The notes under the pieces: model-generated | Told to the model about the DNA's origin: nothing | The model's database searches: none | The model's input: the letters and a program-made list of their open reading frames with translations, nothing else | Source: Opeltia flavorubescens | Taxonomy: Eukaryota > Ascomycota > Lecanoromycetes > Teloschistales > Teloschistaceae | Reading direction: 5' to 3' | DNA length: 64,000 nucleotides | NCBI GenBank assembly: GCA_000442125.1 | Contig: KE546967.1 | Coordinates: 372,001 to 436,000 of the forward strand | Translations under genes and position numbers: made by a program | Shown here: in pieces, positions 1-12,750 of the stretch | Numbering within the stretch: position 1 is the stretch's first letter | How the letters are laid out: each line of letters begins with the position of its first letter

Positions 1-460
1 AAGAAGTGTTTATCCTGCGCCTTCTTGCTTGTGGAGAGCTTGGTGACGGAGGGAAAGATGATGGATAAAGTGGTGGATTTTGGATTTTGCAGAGTTCGAT
101 TGAGGAATGCCAAGATTTTTGTGGGAGCTAGGCTGGATGCGGGATGGGGTAAGCGAGGTTGTAATGTTTTTACGGAATACAGAGCGACATGAATGAAGGA
201 TGTTCAAAGAAAAGGCAAAGGATGTTATCGGTGATGAATATTTTCAAGGTTTTAAAAGTAGAGCACTACTATAATACATCATTGACGATCCCGTCCAGCC
301 ATCCATGCGCGTTATTGGGGTATATTGAAATGCCCACCGCCTTCCTTTCCTCTCCCTTGAACACCGTATGAAATGCATTCCATGAACTTTTCAAAAACGC
401 CAATCCCATCAAAACTCCGGCGCTGATGCATATGCAAATAGATAATACAAAATGATGAAA
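1..460. other. Intergenic / 3' flank of CFEM gene
   Basis: No supported gene. The short open frames here start at non-ATG codons or lack protein-like composition. The right part is likely the 3' UTR of the minus-strand CFEM gene that ends at 461. Confidence 0.5.
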
Positions 461-2683
461 TCACCTCCGTGTCCTCGTTGGCGTACTCATAGGCGTCCAT
501 TCTGCACTAGACTTGCTTTTCGGGGTCCCAATGTTCTCGATCCCTTCCTTGCCAGAGGCAACCAGAATTGCGTGCTTCGCTGATCCAGGTTTGACAGGTG
601 GAACTTTACTGCTACCACTGCTGTTAGGTGCCTGCTGTCGTTCCCTTAGCTCCCTGCCACCGGGAATTTCTGGAAGAGGCTTGTCTGCTGGAATCGGAGT
701 CCTTGGGCTACCCCTACTCAAAGAACGATCCGATGCCGGGTTCAATTCAATCTGCTCTCTTCGACCGTCACGTGCTGTTCGATTGATGGATGGGCTTTCG
801 GCTGCCGATGTTGGAATGATGGGATATTGTATCCCAGCAGCACGAGACTGTGAAGGAGGCGATTCTATCAAAGGAGACAAATAGGACTGATGTGCAGGAG
901 TGTCATCGTCTGAATCTCCATCTTCGAAGCTAGTGTCTGAGGTGGATAGAAAAGTCTCTGGCCGCTTCCCGCCGAACTTCCGCCTCGCGGATGACTTGCG
1001 GCGAATAGGTAGATCTCTGCTTGAAGACGACGGGCCTGCAACCGCAGCTGCTGAATGTGAAGGTATTCCTGTACCCCAATCCAATCGTTCGATGGTGGAT
1101 TCTCCGCGCATAACACCCGGAGGGAGACGAGCGGGTACTGGTTTCCGGTGGATCTCTCGAGCATCCGTTCTTCCATGATGGACATCTGCCGGTCTGGAGA
1201 CTGCTCGTTGTGAGGGAAGGGTTTGAAGATGCATTGGAGCTGCAGTGCGATTGCTGGAAGTCGAGTCCAGGAAAGGATCTGAGGAAACAGCACGGATAGT
1301 GGGTCGGCCGAATTGTAGATTGGTCTGACTCGTATCCATAGTTCCTCGTCCACGAGGTACTGGTCTTGGGTCGAGATTTGGTAGTGGTCCTCCGAAGGTA
1401 GCGAATGCCGGTCCCGAGCCATCGACTGTGCTGATATCCTGATTGACCGTGTTGGTATCCTGATTGTATGAGCTGATCCGAAGTGGCGGGGGATAAAGAC
1501 TGTAGATCGGTTTGTCTGGCAGTAATTTGGAAGTGGTCTCGTAGCTTGCAGCACTCATCGGAGTAGTCGGTGAGTGTGGTTGTGTCGGATTACTTGGACT
1601 AGGTGCAACGGCTACACCAATGTCTTCCAGTCTCATGCTTTTCCGCCACTGACTCCATCGCTTCGACTGCCGTCGTGCGGATATGCCTTTGCCTTGGCGC
1701 TCGTCAGGTACAACAAATTCTACGGCTCGATTTCCACGCTCTACGTCTTGAGTTGCAGGTCCAGGCGGCGGAGATGGCGTACGGGGCTCATCTATTACGA
1801 TCTTATCATTTCCAAAAGATGCATCGCTTGATCTCCTATTATTCTTCCTCTTTCTTTCCCGAAGACAGAAGAACAGTGCAAGAAGGCCGAAAACGAGGCC
1901 AGCTGCAGCAACGCTCCCCACTGCAACTCCTGCGATTTGGGGCTTTGTAAGTACTGGTCGAGATGCGGACGCGGCTGCCGCAGTAGCAGATGCTGAAGTC
2001 GAAGTGGCGGCCTCAGAGGATGTAGCTGAAGTCGATGCTGCTGGAGTCGTTGAGATAACATCGGATGTCGGTAGAATATCGAACGTGGTAGGTGCAGTAG
2101 GGGGAATACTAGTATCCGTGACTAGGCCGGTAGGGTAAGATGTATCTGAGGTCGATGATACAGAAACAAGAGATGGTCTACCAATGCTCGAAGGGAAGGG
2201 TGCTTGTGGATCTACAGCTGCCCTTGACATTGTGGTTGGTTGACTGCCGATATTCTGCTGAATCGTCGTGACAGTTACGTGAGTAGCGGTAAGTGTGTGA
2301 TGTGTCGGTTGGATTTCGTTCGGAATTCTTTGGCAGACCTGGTAGACATTGATAGCCTGTTGTATGGCAGTAGGGTTCTGGTAACACTCCGAGGCAAGGC
2401 AACGCAAAGCCCCTTCCCCCAGCGTCAACCCAGTCTTGCTATCGTGCGTGCAGAGGCACTTGAGATCCGATGAATCTTGACAGGTTGACGAAGGAAAATT
2501 TTCTTCGATGAAAGACTGAAGGCAGCCATGAGCGCATGAGGGGACGGCAGCGGCGAGGTAAGGAGACAAAGAAGACACCATAGAGCGAGGGCCAGCGGGC
2601 CCAGCCCGAGTCGCAAGCGGACAAAGAAAACAGATCAGGGGCCATATGTGAAAGGCCACAGGCATGCTGTAGAGAAACTGCAT
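461..2683 (-). CDS. CFEM-domain single-pass membrane protein
   Basis: Single-exon, 740 residues. A hydrophobic N-terminal signal sequence (about residues 7-26) precedes a CFEM domain at about 45-121 with eight cysteines (50, 54, 68, 76, 78, 95, 100, 117). Asp73, just before the third cysteine pair (DLKCLC), is where CFEM proteins such as Csa2 bind haem. A long Ser/Thr/Ala-rich stretch follows (about 125-245), then one transmembrane helix (about 250-273) and a basic stop-transfer CLRERKRK. The roughly 460-residue cytosolic tail is polar and Pro/Ser-rich. The layout suggests a plasma-membrane or wall sensor-like protein rather than a GPI-anchored haemophore; that role is inference. Met7 is an equally good start. 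Confidence 0.85.
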   Translation of the reverse strand: MQFLYSMPVAFHIWPLICFLCPLATRAGPAGPRSMVSSLSPYLAAAVPSCAHGCLQSFIEENFPSSTCQDSSDLKCLCTHDSKTGLTLGEGALRCLASECYQNPTAIQQAINVYQVCQRIPNEIQPTHHTLTATHVTVTTIQQNIGSQPTTMSRAAVDPQAPFPSSIGRPSLVSVSSTSDTSYPTGLVTDTSIPPTAPTTFDILPTSDVISTTPAASTSATSSEAATSTSASATAAAASASRPVLTKPQIAGVAVGSVAAAGLVFGLLALFFCLRERKRKNNRRSSDASFGNDKIVIDEPRTPSPPPGPATQDVERGNRAVEFVVPDERQGKGISARRQSKRWSQWRKSMRLEDIGVAVAPSPSNPTQPHSPTTPMSAASYETTSKLLPDKPIYSLYPPPLRISSYNQDTNTVNQDISTVDGSGPAFATFGGPLPNLDPRPVPRGRGTMDTSQTNLQFGRPTIRAVSSDPFLDSTSSNRTAAPMHLQTLPSQRAVSRPADVHHGRTDAREIHRKPVPARLPPGVMRGESTIERLDWGTGIPSHSAAAVAGPSSSSRDLPIRRKSSARRKFGGKRPETFLSTSDTSFEDGDSDDDTPAHQSYLSPLIESPPSQSRAAGIQYPIIPTSAAESPSINRTARDGRREQIELNPASDRSLSRGSPRTPIPADKPLPEIPGGRELRERQQAPNSSGSSKVPPVKPGSAKHAILVASGKEGIENIGTPKSKSSAEWTPMSTPTRTRR

Positions 2684-4205
2684 TCATCGTTAGCCTCGAG
2701 CATCGAGTAATTATTTGACAGGACTGGATCGGCAGGGACATTGCTCATTGAAGTATGGCAGAGTGCCCATGTGGTGGCACAATCTGCCTGTCCAAATGTC
2801 TGCAGCAATGCAAATAGCTGAGCACGGATGATGGCTGTGCCCGATTCTTTCTTTGTCAACATGAGGCCGGATTTGACTGACCTGCATTAACTTCCAACCA
2901 TTCCCAAAAACACATTCTCTAGCAAATCTACTACGAATGGAAATGCAGGACAGTAAGGAAAAGAAAAAAGGAAAAGCCCATGATGCACGGCATCAGGATA
3001 TTAGGAAAGCATCAGGAAAATCAGACAGGATGAAACGGCTTCGGTCGAGGAAAGCATCTATGAGGGTGTGTGTACATATTGACTTGTCGACCGTGTACCG
3101 AATTCTCGAGACGCGGTACACCGTGATCATTTCTACAGATGGCATCGTGACTCCGGGCTGTAGCCATTGATAGATCACAACGCCAAGTTAGTCAGCACTT
3201 GAAGATCTTTATTAAGTAACTGAGAGGAGCAGGGCAAACGTTGAAGGCGGCTAGGCGAATCCATAGACAGATATTCCCTCGGTCGCGAGGCTTCCACTTA
3301 GCGCCCCTGCAAGCGAGGGATCCAAAACTCAGCCTTCCTGTGATATTTTTGGGACCTCTACTAAGTCGAATACAGTTCTACCATGCTCTCTAGTCGCTTG
3401 GTTATGGCTGCTTCGTGATGAGAATGCTCAAGATACATGAGATGACGTATGGATTATCGATGGTGATCGCAAATCACCTCGTAATCATGATCATCGCTGC
3501 TGAAGAACGAAGCGGATCACCGTTGAGGCTCTCTGTGACGAATTCGGGACCAACCGAAGCCAGCCGATCCCTTACTTACATATCAACGGGCACAGCTAGC
3601 CTACTTGACGCAACTTCTTGTCAACGCGGCCGTTAGATGACACAAGGCTATTCTGAACCGCAATGGGGCAGCTAGGCTCGCCAGGTATGTACTGAAATAA
3701 TGGAGACTGCTGCAGAGCGAAAACGATCATGTCTGATGTGCGTTGGGGGAATGTCTTGGCAACTGGGTGAGATTCTCCGGTTGTGTAACCGCCAGCTGGA
3801 CGACCAGCCCCTTGTTGAATGCAGATATCACATTTTTCGCGCTTCCATATCGACTACTTTAGAAAGTACACTGTGCAAATTGTATTGACTATGTCTTGTT
3901 AAGAGCGCGTAAAGAATCATCGATTGGTGCTGAGGGTATCAAATCTGCAATTAAAGCTAAGGGTCCGAGAACATCTGTATGCCCTTCGAAAAAAGTATGT
4001 GCATGCGCAAGAGTTCGGCAAATGCTATTTCCAACTCCGCTTCAAGAACGATAGGTGTGTATGTCTCTCTTTCTCTGCATAGTATCTGCTCCGTCCTCCT
4101 CTTCTTGTAGTACCATGATGCCGAAGTCGCGTAGAGCAATGAAGGATATTGTCGCATGCATTCGATCCCGCTGAAAATATTGGAAAGACCGCGATAGTGG
4201 TGGTG
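2684..4205. other. Intergenic, 1.5 kb
   Basis: Upstream region of the CFEM gene and downstream region of Pmp3. Open frames here (for example an ATG frame at 2937 rich in Lys/Arg) are short and resemble no family I know. No repeat or RNA gene was recognised. Confidence 0.4.
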
Positions 4206-4645
4206 CTAGAATTTAAGGATAATGTATCTGAAAGATATACGTCAGCGCACATTCGGCCCAGAGAGCGTGTTCCGCTGCACGGCAAGCCGGCGAACGCGGA
4301 TCGATAGGGGGTCACTTACAGGGCATGGACGATTCCTGGCAAGTATCCCAACAGGGTGAGAAGGCAGTTGATCCAGAAGTCGGCGTTGCACCCGCGTTCT
4401 AGGAAGACTCCGGCCGGCGGGAAGATGACGGCCAGGATGATCTTACAAATGTCGCTGTATCAAACAGTCATGTCAGTGGATCTAGTTCTCATAATCTGCC
4501 CTGCCGATACAACCCGTGGATGTCCGGGATATGTTGGTAGCAGAGGCCGTTGAGCCAAGTTTGGCAGCGATGAAGACCATGGTTCTCATGTCGTGTGTAA
4601 CATGGGTGACAAGTTTGGGACGACTTACCTTGCAGTGAAAGGCAT
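4206..4645 (-). CDS. pmp3: Pmp3-family plasma membrane proteolipid
   Basis: Three exons: 4645-4629, 4454-4320 and 4227-4206, giving 57 residues and TAG. The introns start GTAAGT and GTAAGTG and end CAG. The protein begins MPFTASDICKI and has the family hallmarks: two hydrophobic helices (about 10-24 and 33-55), PPxGVFLERGC in the loop and NxLLTLLGYLPGIVHALYII near the end. Pmp3/UPF0057 proteins are small tetraspan-like proteolipids of the plasma membrane that influence membrane potential and cation tolerance. The length matches yeast Pmp3 (55 aa). The gene is easy to miss because exons 1 and 3 are 17 and 22 nt. Confidence 0.95.
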
Positions 4646-5067
4646 GTTGGCGGTTCTTTTTGGTCTGCTGATAGACGGTGAGAGTATCTACAGTGGATTG
4701 AATGAGCTTTGAGGTGAGAAGAAGTTGTTGACAGCGATGTTTGGGTTGTTATGATCTGGGTTCGGCTCAGAAGTCACCGGGTCAAGACTAGATAATTAAT
4801 CTAACAACTATCAAGTTTGGGCCATTGCGTCACTAGCTTCAAGGGCTTCGTGTACTCAATACCCGCAGCATACTTCTATTTGCCTCTCTCATATCCATCC
4901 AAGACTTGGAAGGAGCAGCCAAGGCAGTCATGCGTTTCCGTTTGGGCTGATTTCGCACTTTCTGCACGGTTTGATCATCCGTCATCGGTCATACACTCTC
5001 GATTGCTTATTTGCTACGTCACTGTTTGCACCCTTTGGCCCTCGGAAGATCCGTCCGAATTTGTCTA
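4646..5067. other. Intergenic between HET gene 3' end and Pmp3 promoter
   Basis: No gene supported. If the 65-nt intron noted under the HET gene is used, its last exon would extend into this interval to about 4980. Confidence 0.4.
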
Positions 5068-8000
5068 TTATGCAACCGAGATTATCCTGTTGGAATTCTC
5101 TGAAACTTGTTCTTTCCTTCGCAATTGATCTACCATCCTCCATACCAGGATGGCAATTCTATAGCGATGATCTACCTCCGGCCGCCAATCCAATTCGCGG
5201 AGCTGCGATTGTTTAGTACTTACTTCAACAGGATCTTCTGGTAAATCTGAGAAGAACGTTCTGGTCACTGGCTCCCACCAGCCGTGGGAAACGTATAGGA
5301 AAACTATTTGTAAGGTGACGAGTGTGAATGCCAAATGCAAGCCGACCTCAGCAAACAAGATTATAGCAAACACTTTCATCCAAGTGGATCCCCGATGCTT
5401 ATGATAGAGACCGAGAAATGTAGACGCTGCTGCCAGCGGTGGTACTCTAGCTATGAATGCAGGATATTGGGATAAGTGTTTGAGACGTTGGACTCGAGGT
5501 TTCGCAGTTGTACCATAAAGCCGATCCGTCCAATCTAACGTTCTGTAACGGTCCCATTGTGCTAAGGATGCTAGTGCCCAGGCAGCTTCTATCAAAAGGC
5601 TTAGCCAGCGCGAGACGCAAAGCCAGAGTAGTTTGCCTGGCAATTGATTTTGCCGGTGGATCGCACAAATTATGATACCTATCATGTAAGGGCCAGAAAC
5701 CAACCCAATTGATGAAAGATCGATCCAGTTTGATGAATTACGGATGATGACCTTGGTCGACAGCGCTCTTCTAGAAACATGCCGTAAAGGGGAAGGCCAA
5801 CGATCGAAATCTAAATTTCATAATACTGTTATCCAAGGAACCCAAAACAATTGGATGAATAGATTACCCTTACCACTCTTGATAAGGATGGAGTGTTTTT
5901 GCCAGTCGAGCGAGCGACCAACAATGTGCAGCTCGTCAGTCTCTCGGCCAAGCAAGCTTGAAGTAGCTATCTTAGAATTCTGGGGAGAGAAGACTCTTAT
6001 GGGGCACAGGTAGGATACATCAAAGACATCGTTCACCTGTGAGTTTACTATAACGCAAACGCCAGGTGAGAATGTTCCGATTCCAGGGACATGATGGAGT
6101 AAACTATCGTCATATATGCAGCAAAGAGTATACTCAAAGTCTTCCGTCACAGGGCATGTCTGCCCACTTACAAATTCGATCATCAGTCTGGTGTGAATCT
6201 TAGGTAATTCGATACCTAGAGGTCGGTGGAAGGTTGGAGCACAGGTGATCAGGACGGCTTGCGGCGCACTCAGATCAGCCCAGCGGCTTGGGTCGAGGGA
6301 CAAACCCTCTAAGCCAACTGTACAATACCCGGCATGCAGGTCAAGACGATCTCCTCGTACTATCGATGGAGCCCAAGTGTCCCTTCCGTTCTCGTCCTGT
6401 ATTTTAGGCCCAACTTGGTACAATAGCGGCAATGGTAACGTGGATTGTGAGCGGTATATAGCCTTCAGTCTATCCGCCGGGTGGATTTTGAGAACATCTC
6501 CAGCGCTTAGATCAACGACGACGGCTAGAATACCATAAAGGTCTTCAGCCTTGGTGGTCGATCGATTGCGCAGACCGTTCCATGCTAGCGCAAAATTCTT
6601 CCAGTCTTCCAACTTGTTCATGAGCTGTCGTGGATCTCGACTTCGAATTTTCATAACCACAGGCGTCTCCCAGAACCAGCGGCTTACCTCGCGCATGAGC
6701 GAGTTTGGAGATATCAGTGTATCAGTTCCCGCCGAATGGACATCTGCCAATGCTCGATCGGACTCGATGGATGGAGAATGTTGCTCGGAGTCTTTCAGGA
6801 ATTGGAAATACTGTTGGTCCACGACGTAGTACCCGTCGTTGAATTGGATCAAATAAATTCTAGCCAAGGAAGCCTCTTGAAAACACCAACTCCTACACAT
6901 CCAAGCCGAGCACAGGATGTGAGCAAAGACTTGTTCTTTCTGCATGGCACCATGATTCATATGCTGGAGCTCGGGGTCCATAACGAGCACACATTGGGCT
7001 GAGACATAGATCTGAGCCATGCGGCGTAAAGTCATAGTGTAAGCAGCTTTGTACTCTGCTCCGACAGGTACGCAAAGGGTGTCGATCCAGAGAAGCAGGG
7101 GCTTTTCTTTTCGTGCGAAGCCGAGGCGGACACGAAAGTCCTCAATTCCGTCGTCAATCTTTCTAGATCCATATCGTCGGTCGAGGTCATCGTCACCGTT
7201 CTCGCGAATTCTTTGTAGTAAACTGTGAAGATATCTCAACTGACAAAGGCGCATTGAATTTGTATTAACGTTGCCCATGCCACCACTCCAGACATGCGAC
7301 AACGCCACGAAAGGCATACCCAAGGTATATTTATGTATCTTTAGCTCAATGATTCCATCTGGTTGGGCCTGGATCTCAATCAGGGGAAAGCTATCCTGGA
7401 GGATGACATCCGCTATGGAGTTTGTATCGACGTCGACCATTGAACAGGAGTTTTCATTCGCGGCCGTTGAAAGACAAGTCTGTCGATGTCGAGGCTCGTA
7501 GGTAACCGGGTCTACGCCAGTGGAAGTACAGTGATCTGCCGTGCAATTTTCATGCGTGACAGCACCGAACTTAAGACGATCAGGAAGCGAAGAGAGGTAG
7601 TACATGGTCGAGGGAAGGTACTGGTACCATAATCTGGCAATCTGAAAGCGACACCAGCCCATGTTTGCCATACGATCGGTGAGTACGGGTGTCGGTCCTA
7701 GCTTCCATGTAGTATATTGCTCCATTGCGTCCCCCTTGGATACCCCCGATACAGCTTTTGCCAGAGTTTCGACCAAGATCCTGATGGACAAAGATATGGA
7801 TCTGGACGGTTCGTCATGTTCGTCTAGGTTCCTGCATGCCTGTATGACCTCCATTAGTAGCCGGAGCACGGTGTAACCGTCCTTGATTGATGATTTCTCA
7901 TCTTCAGCTTTTGTTTCAGTGGGGTCTCGAGCCCTCGACTCCCATTCATGAATCAGTTGAGGTATGATAGATGAATCGATGACCATTTTTCCGCTGTGTG

Positions 8001-8442
8001 TGCTCCGCCTTGAGAGTTTGTCAATGCTGACATAAACACCAAGGAAACCTTCCAGTAAATGGAAATAGAGCCACTCTTGGGCACGAGCGGCTGCCACTGC
8101 ATTGGAACACTGATACCAATGTAGCACCGGGTCATCGGTGGTCCATCCTTGCTCTTGCGGATAATCCCAGAATGTGGATATCCAATGTTTGAGCTCAAGA
8201 GATTCCGTAGCAGCTCGTCCATTGGCATCACTTTTCCTGTTCGTTGGATCCTGCAGATATCCTATCATAGGCACAGTGCAAGCTGTGCTTTGAGATAGAA
8301 GATGCGAGTGAAGGCTGCATCCCAAGATGTCTGTTCCATCCGGTTTTGTACTATTGCAACGACAGTGTAGCTTTGGCCCGCAAAGTAAAGGTATTTCCAG
8401 GCCAGGAAGATCAGATGTCGAAGGATAAGGAATATGGTCCAT
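5068..8442 (-). CDS. HET-domain protein with membrane C-terminus
   Basis: The first exon starts at ATG 8442 and is open to 5818 (874 codons). The HET domain lies at about residues 376-540 (PFVALSHVW, then LLLWIDTLCVPVG, then the RRMAQIY region), the fungal self/non-self death module. A second open frame (5751-5068) carries at least two strongly hydrophobic segments. A phase-0 intron 5826-5752 (GTATTA..AAG) joins them into about 1,099 residues; I infer this splice. A perfect donor GTAAGTAC at 5223 suggests a possible further intron (5223-5159). Such proteins can trigger heterokaryon incompatibility; the partner cannot be read here. The 3' structure is uncertain; the HET assignment is firm. Confidence 0.8.
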
Positions 8443-10610
8443 CGACCAGCGATGAACAACAGACGCAAGAACAAGGCTGGGCTCGGGATCAGCTACTGAC
8501 TGTTTCGAAGAGGAGGTACCTACCAGCGCTAGAAAGAGGAGAGACGAAATTCGCTAGACCAGCAGTAGCGAGGACGGTACAAGATACACTTCATCACCTT
8601 AGATGAAGCCAGCATCAGAAGCCGGAAAGTGCTGAAGCAGCACGCCTCCTGTATAGGAAGGCGTATCCTCAGCCCTTGACATCCTCGACATGATCGACCG
8701 TAGCAATGGGGAGAAAGAGTTGTTGATGGAGTTTGAGGGTCCCAGCTACCAAGCAGCCCCCGATAGAGGCGCTAAAGCCAACATTCACGGCATGGTGGTG
8801 TGATGCGAGCCTCTCCGGGGAACACAACTGGTAGGCTGTGACAAACGCAACGTGACTGGAGGAAAAGAGCCCCTGGAAAGGCAGATTGACAGCGGCAAGC
8901 CGAAAAACGCCATAATTAACCGACTATCATTACCCATACCCTGGACGAGTACTGCTCTCGCGATGTTCCGGCAAATGCCTAATCATAGAAAGTACAATAG
9001 CAGTAATAGTGTCGGAGTTATGACTGAAATCCAGAGCAGAGTCTTTCAGTCGAGCAAGTACACATAGAATTTTGTACGCCTAAAGCAGCTAAATCACCTG
9101 GATAGTAAAAGGATCGGCGGAAAGCAATTCGATGACAGAGTTGGCGCTGCTCTAAGAGCAGTCCCTGCACATGCAGGAAGGATCCTAGCGGCATAGCTTG
9201 GCCACCTCCGAACATCAAACAGTATTTTGAGCATAGAAGTTGTAACGGAATCACTCTGATGTGTGCTGATCTTATATTGAAAGTAGTTTGGGGATAGAAA
9301 GCAACTTTATGACGCTACTTAACAGCAAGCAAGATCTTACAAGGACACAATACATCACGCAAACTGCTTTCAACCGAGCAACACTACGACAAGATTTTCA
9401 TACAAAGCAGTGTCTTTGCTGAAGTAGTATTGGCCAGATGATGAAACATTGAGCTATGATCGATGTACATGATACCGCAAAGTCGGCTCGAAGAGCTACG
9501 GTTACGATTGCTCCATCACGGTTCTCACGATCAACTTTTTCTATCATCTAGGCCCTGAAATCGAGGGCATTCCCTTAGAATCATCCGATGAGCGCGATAT
9601 ACAAACCTACTTGTACTTACATCTTCTCAGCATGGGTGGTGTTATTTCTTCGAGGGATTGCAATTTGCCGTCGTTGAACAAGACTATTGTTTCAGATACT
9701 CGAACCATGCGCGGAACGGCTCGGGGAAAAAGACCCGCGTGGATACTAGCGCGATTTTGACATTTGACATCTCGTGAAAAGGCTGCATGTTTATTGCGAA
9801 TATAATGTAAGCCAGACACCTGAATCCTTGTCTCCAACAAAAGCAGAAGAAAAAGGTTACCGAAGCTCACGTCAGCAAGATGTTGTATCACTTTACTATC
9901 AAGCACCACGCGTGACTGGGGCTGAAGCCGATCAATTCCAGTTAAACAGTTGATTTTCTAAACATTGACAGGACCACGCCTTTGGCTGAAAGATCCTGCC
10001 AGCTCAATGAATTGCTCAAGGTATTTGTTTCAAGTCCAGTCATTGATTCTCTTGAGCCATGGTGTCCGCAAATAGTTACAAGTCGATGAATCAACTTCAC
10101 GCGAAGTGTGAACTCTCACCGAGTCTCTGACGGAATACTTGCCAATGCTTGAGGTAGGATCTACAAGACTAATCGCGGCAAGAAGTTCTAAATACAGAAT
10201 TTCGATGGGCCTTCGTTAGCAGAATCCATGACAAATTTCATTGTTGCCCCCCTGTGGCAGATGAGAACTAACAACAGCGTAACTTTCCTATGTCTCGCGC
10301 TCTAACTTCCCTTTCATAATATTTCCCACTGGCTACAGGTGCACCTGCGTCTCGATGGGACTTACTGAAGTATCCTTTGAATATTCCCTTGCCCCTGCAG
10401 TAGCAAGTGATTTTTCGATCTCGCAGCACTTTCTCCGGTTCCTCCACTCCTGATCCACCAAGTCATTTCATCTTTGATTCTTTATGGTCTTAGACTTGGC
10501 GTTTTTTTCCTAGTAGTTGGACACATTTCGTCCATCATTCTATTGTCTCGTATTTCAAATGCGTTCTGCAGGTCGATTATGCTGAAGTAGAGCTTTCAAA
10601 AATCTATACT
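8443..10610. other. Intergenic, 2.2 kb, no recognised gene
   Basis: Open frames are short, often with non-ATG starts, and not protein-like. One minus-strand frame just upstream of the HET start (8474-8265) reads as hydrophobic but overlaps HET coding sequence in another phase. Nothing repetitive was recognised. Confidence 0.4.
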
Positions 10611-11758
10611 TCAAGTGCGCTCATTCGAGCCTTCGATAAAGGCCAGGAGCTGCTTGGCTCCTTGCTCTTGACTTAAGTCGTTTTGGAAATGATGCGGAGC
10701 GTCCTTCAAGACAGCTAATCGCACTCCCCATCTCGAACCCGACTCGGACATATCGATGTTACCTTTCTCTACTGCCTCATCAACATCCTCCCCAACATCA
10801 AGCTTTTCGGCTTCCGTCATAGTCCTCGTCGTGATTCTGAATGTTCGTGCTAGCCTTCTTGAAACAGCAGTACTGACAAGCTTGTCCAGGCTACCAGTGA
10901 TGATGCAAACACGATCTCGACGCTTACCCAACCCAGCAATGTTCTCGAGGACACGTGGAAACGAGACAAAAGATCTCATCATCCCAAGTGGCCACTTGAG
11001 TGACTCCCATTCTGGCATCCAGCCTTGCCATTGTCGGACTTTCGACTGAGGAAACTGTGGCGAGAAGAAAGCATTCCGGACTAAAGCCGGAGACGATAGC
11101 GGAGATCTGGGATGCATCAAGTGTAGGAACTCTCGAAACATGAACCACAGATCTAGCTTCGCCCAGTTCCAGTGTACTTCCAGCCTTCAACGATGAGAGT
11201 TAGCAAGGCCATTCAGAGGGCTTTGCACAAAATGCAGGAAAACACCTACCCCCCAAACCCTGGAATGGATCCGCAAAGTACCAGTGCCTCTGCCTTGATC
11301 AACCGCTCACTCAGCACATACTGCGCTAATCCACCACCTGAGCTATGCCCGACTAATATCGGTAATTTGCCTTCTTCTCTCCGAACAACTTCATCCCACA
11401 CCAGTCGCACATCCTCGGCAAATTCCGACAGACCAGTACCCCAGGTCATACGCCAGAACCCGGGAACCCAGCTCTCGCCATGGCCGCGCAGACTTATGGC
11501 GTAGCACGTGTAGCCATGTTGCTGCAAAAAGGTCATCCACTCTACCCAGACAAAAGCGCCGCCGAACCCTCCATGAAGAAAGAAGATTGAGTGTTCCGAC
11601 GAAGGGGTAGTAGACTGAGCTGTGACGATTTCGAGTTCTTTATTCGAGCCAGCAGATATGAACGAACGAGTAATGGAAGAGGGAATCGGGTAAGAGCTGC
11701 GAGGTGTTGAAGGATAGGTCCAGCGCAAGGGTGGATTAGGGATCAGCGAAAAGGGCAT
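10611..11758 (-). CDS. Alpha/beta hydrolase
   Basis: Two exons, 11758-11250 and 11184-10611, separated by a 65-nt intron (GTAGGT..AAG); 360 residues. I start at ATG 11758 because the longer open frame begins at a TTG. Family landmarks: HGGFGGAFVW at about 62-71 (oxyanion loop), RGHGES at 91-96, nucleophile elbow GHSSGG with Ser139, and a likely catalytic His in DAPHHF near the C-terminus. After the splice the protein reads VHWNWAKLDLWF, typical of the lid region of fungal relatives. The substrate is unknown. No signal peptide is evident, so it is probably cytosolic. Confidence 0.88.
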
Positions 11759-12750
11759 TATACTTCTCAAGTCAGCTTAATAGAAAATTATTAAGATTTG
11801 TGCGAGATCTATGTGGAGGAAATTCGCCGTCCATTTTTCGAACAAGGAACAGCAGCGATTTATAGCCATCGATACAGTATGTGGTCGTGATCTTAGTGAG
11901 GGCCAAGCCAACTTTGGCGTCTAGCAATGTTACCTTCACATCCGACTGCGACGCTCTTCTACATATACACACCTCTATCAGACAAGCGTAACACGTTCAC
12001 TGTGATATGATCTTGGTTAAAATTTTTCGCTACCCAGCTGTTTACAGCGTTTTGACCTAGTAGTTCTTCGTTCGGAAGTTGCGATCCCCACTCTCAACGG
12101 AACAATATCAATAGGATGAAACGTTGCTCCATCTACCATGATGCTGATTGATCTGCCTTTTTGTTAACGATACGATACTCATCAAAAATGGACAGTGTCC
12201 GCCTAGATACTGCCTCTTTACAGCAAGCAGAAATCTCCTGGCGGAAAACACATGACGTCTAAGTGCATTGTGACATAGAAAAGCACTAAGCTCCTATCGT
12301 AGTAACTTATCCTCAATCTCTTTCCTTTCCGAAAGACGTTGATATCGTTTCTATGCTATCTATCTCGTCAAATATGTCATTCCGCGTGGACTGTTCTTTG
12401 TACGCGCTGAAGGGTCGGCAATAGGTCGCCCGTTCTACTTCGCCCGTTGTTTCTCTTTGGAATTCTCTAGTATCTCAGGAAGACTTCAAATTATGCGGTG
12501 AATCGTTGAAACAATTCTACATATTCTGAGACTTCCGAACCAGCAGCGAGGAATTCCGCGAACGAACAGCCCCGTCTGTTCCTGGATAAGACAAGCATGC
12601 ACGCGCTCCGAGATGGATCCATACTCGAGGATGAAGCGATCGCCTCGACGCAAATCGCATACAGCCATTTGACCGTCCCTGGCATCCACATGCGGTAGGT
12701 ATAATACGTTCTCCTCGTCGGCATTTTGTTCCTGCATAGAAAATCAAGAT
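11759..12750. other. Intergenic, 1 kb, divergent promoters
   Basis: Lies between the minus-strand hydrolase start and the plus-strand secreted-protein start. Three overlapping minus-strand frames at about 12490-12740 are mutually exclusive shadows without family resemblance. No element recognised. Confidence 0.4.

Noticed and set aside
868-1554. 228-codon minus-strand frame
   Set aside because: It overlaps the CFEM gene in another frame and lacks domain character; the CFEM frame has a signal peptide, eight-cysteine domain and membrane helix.
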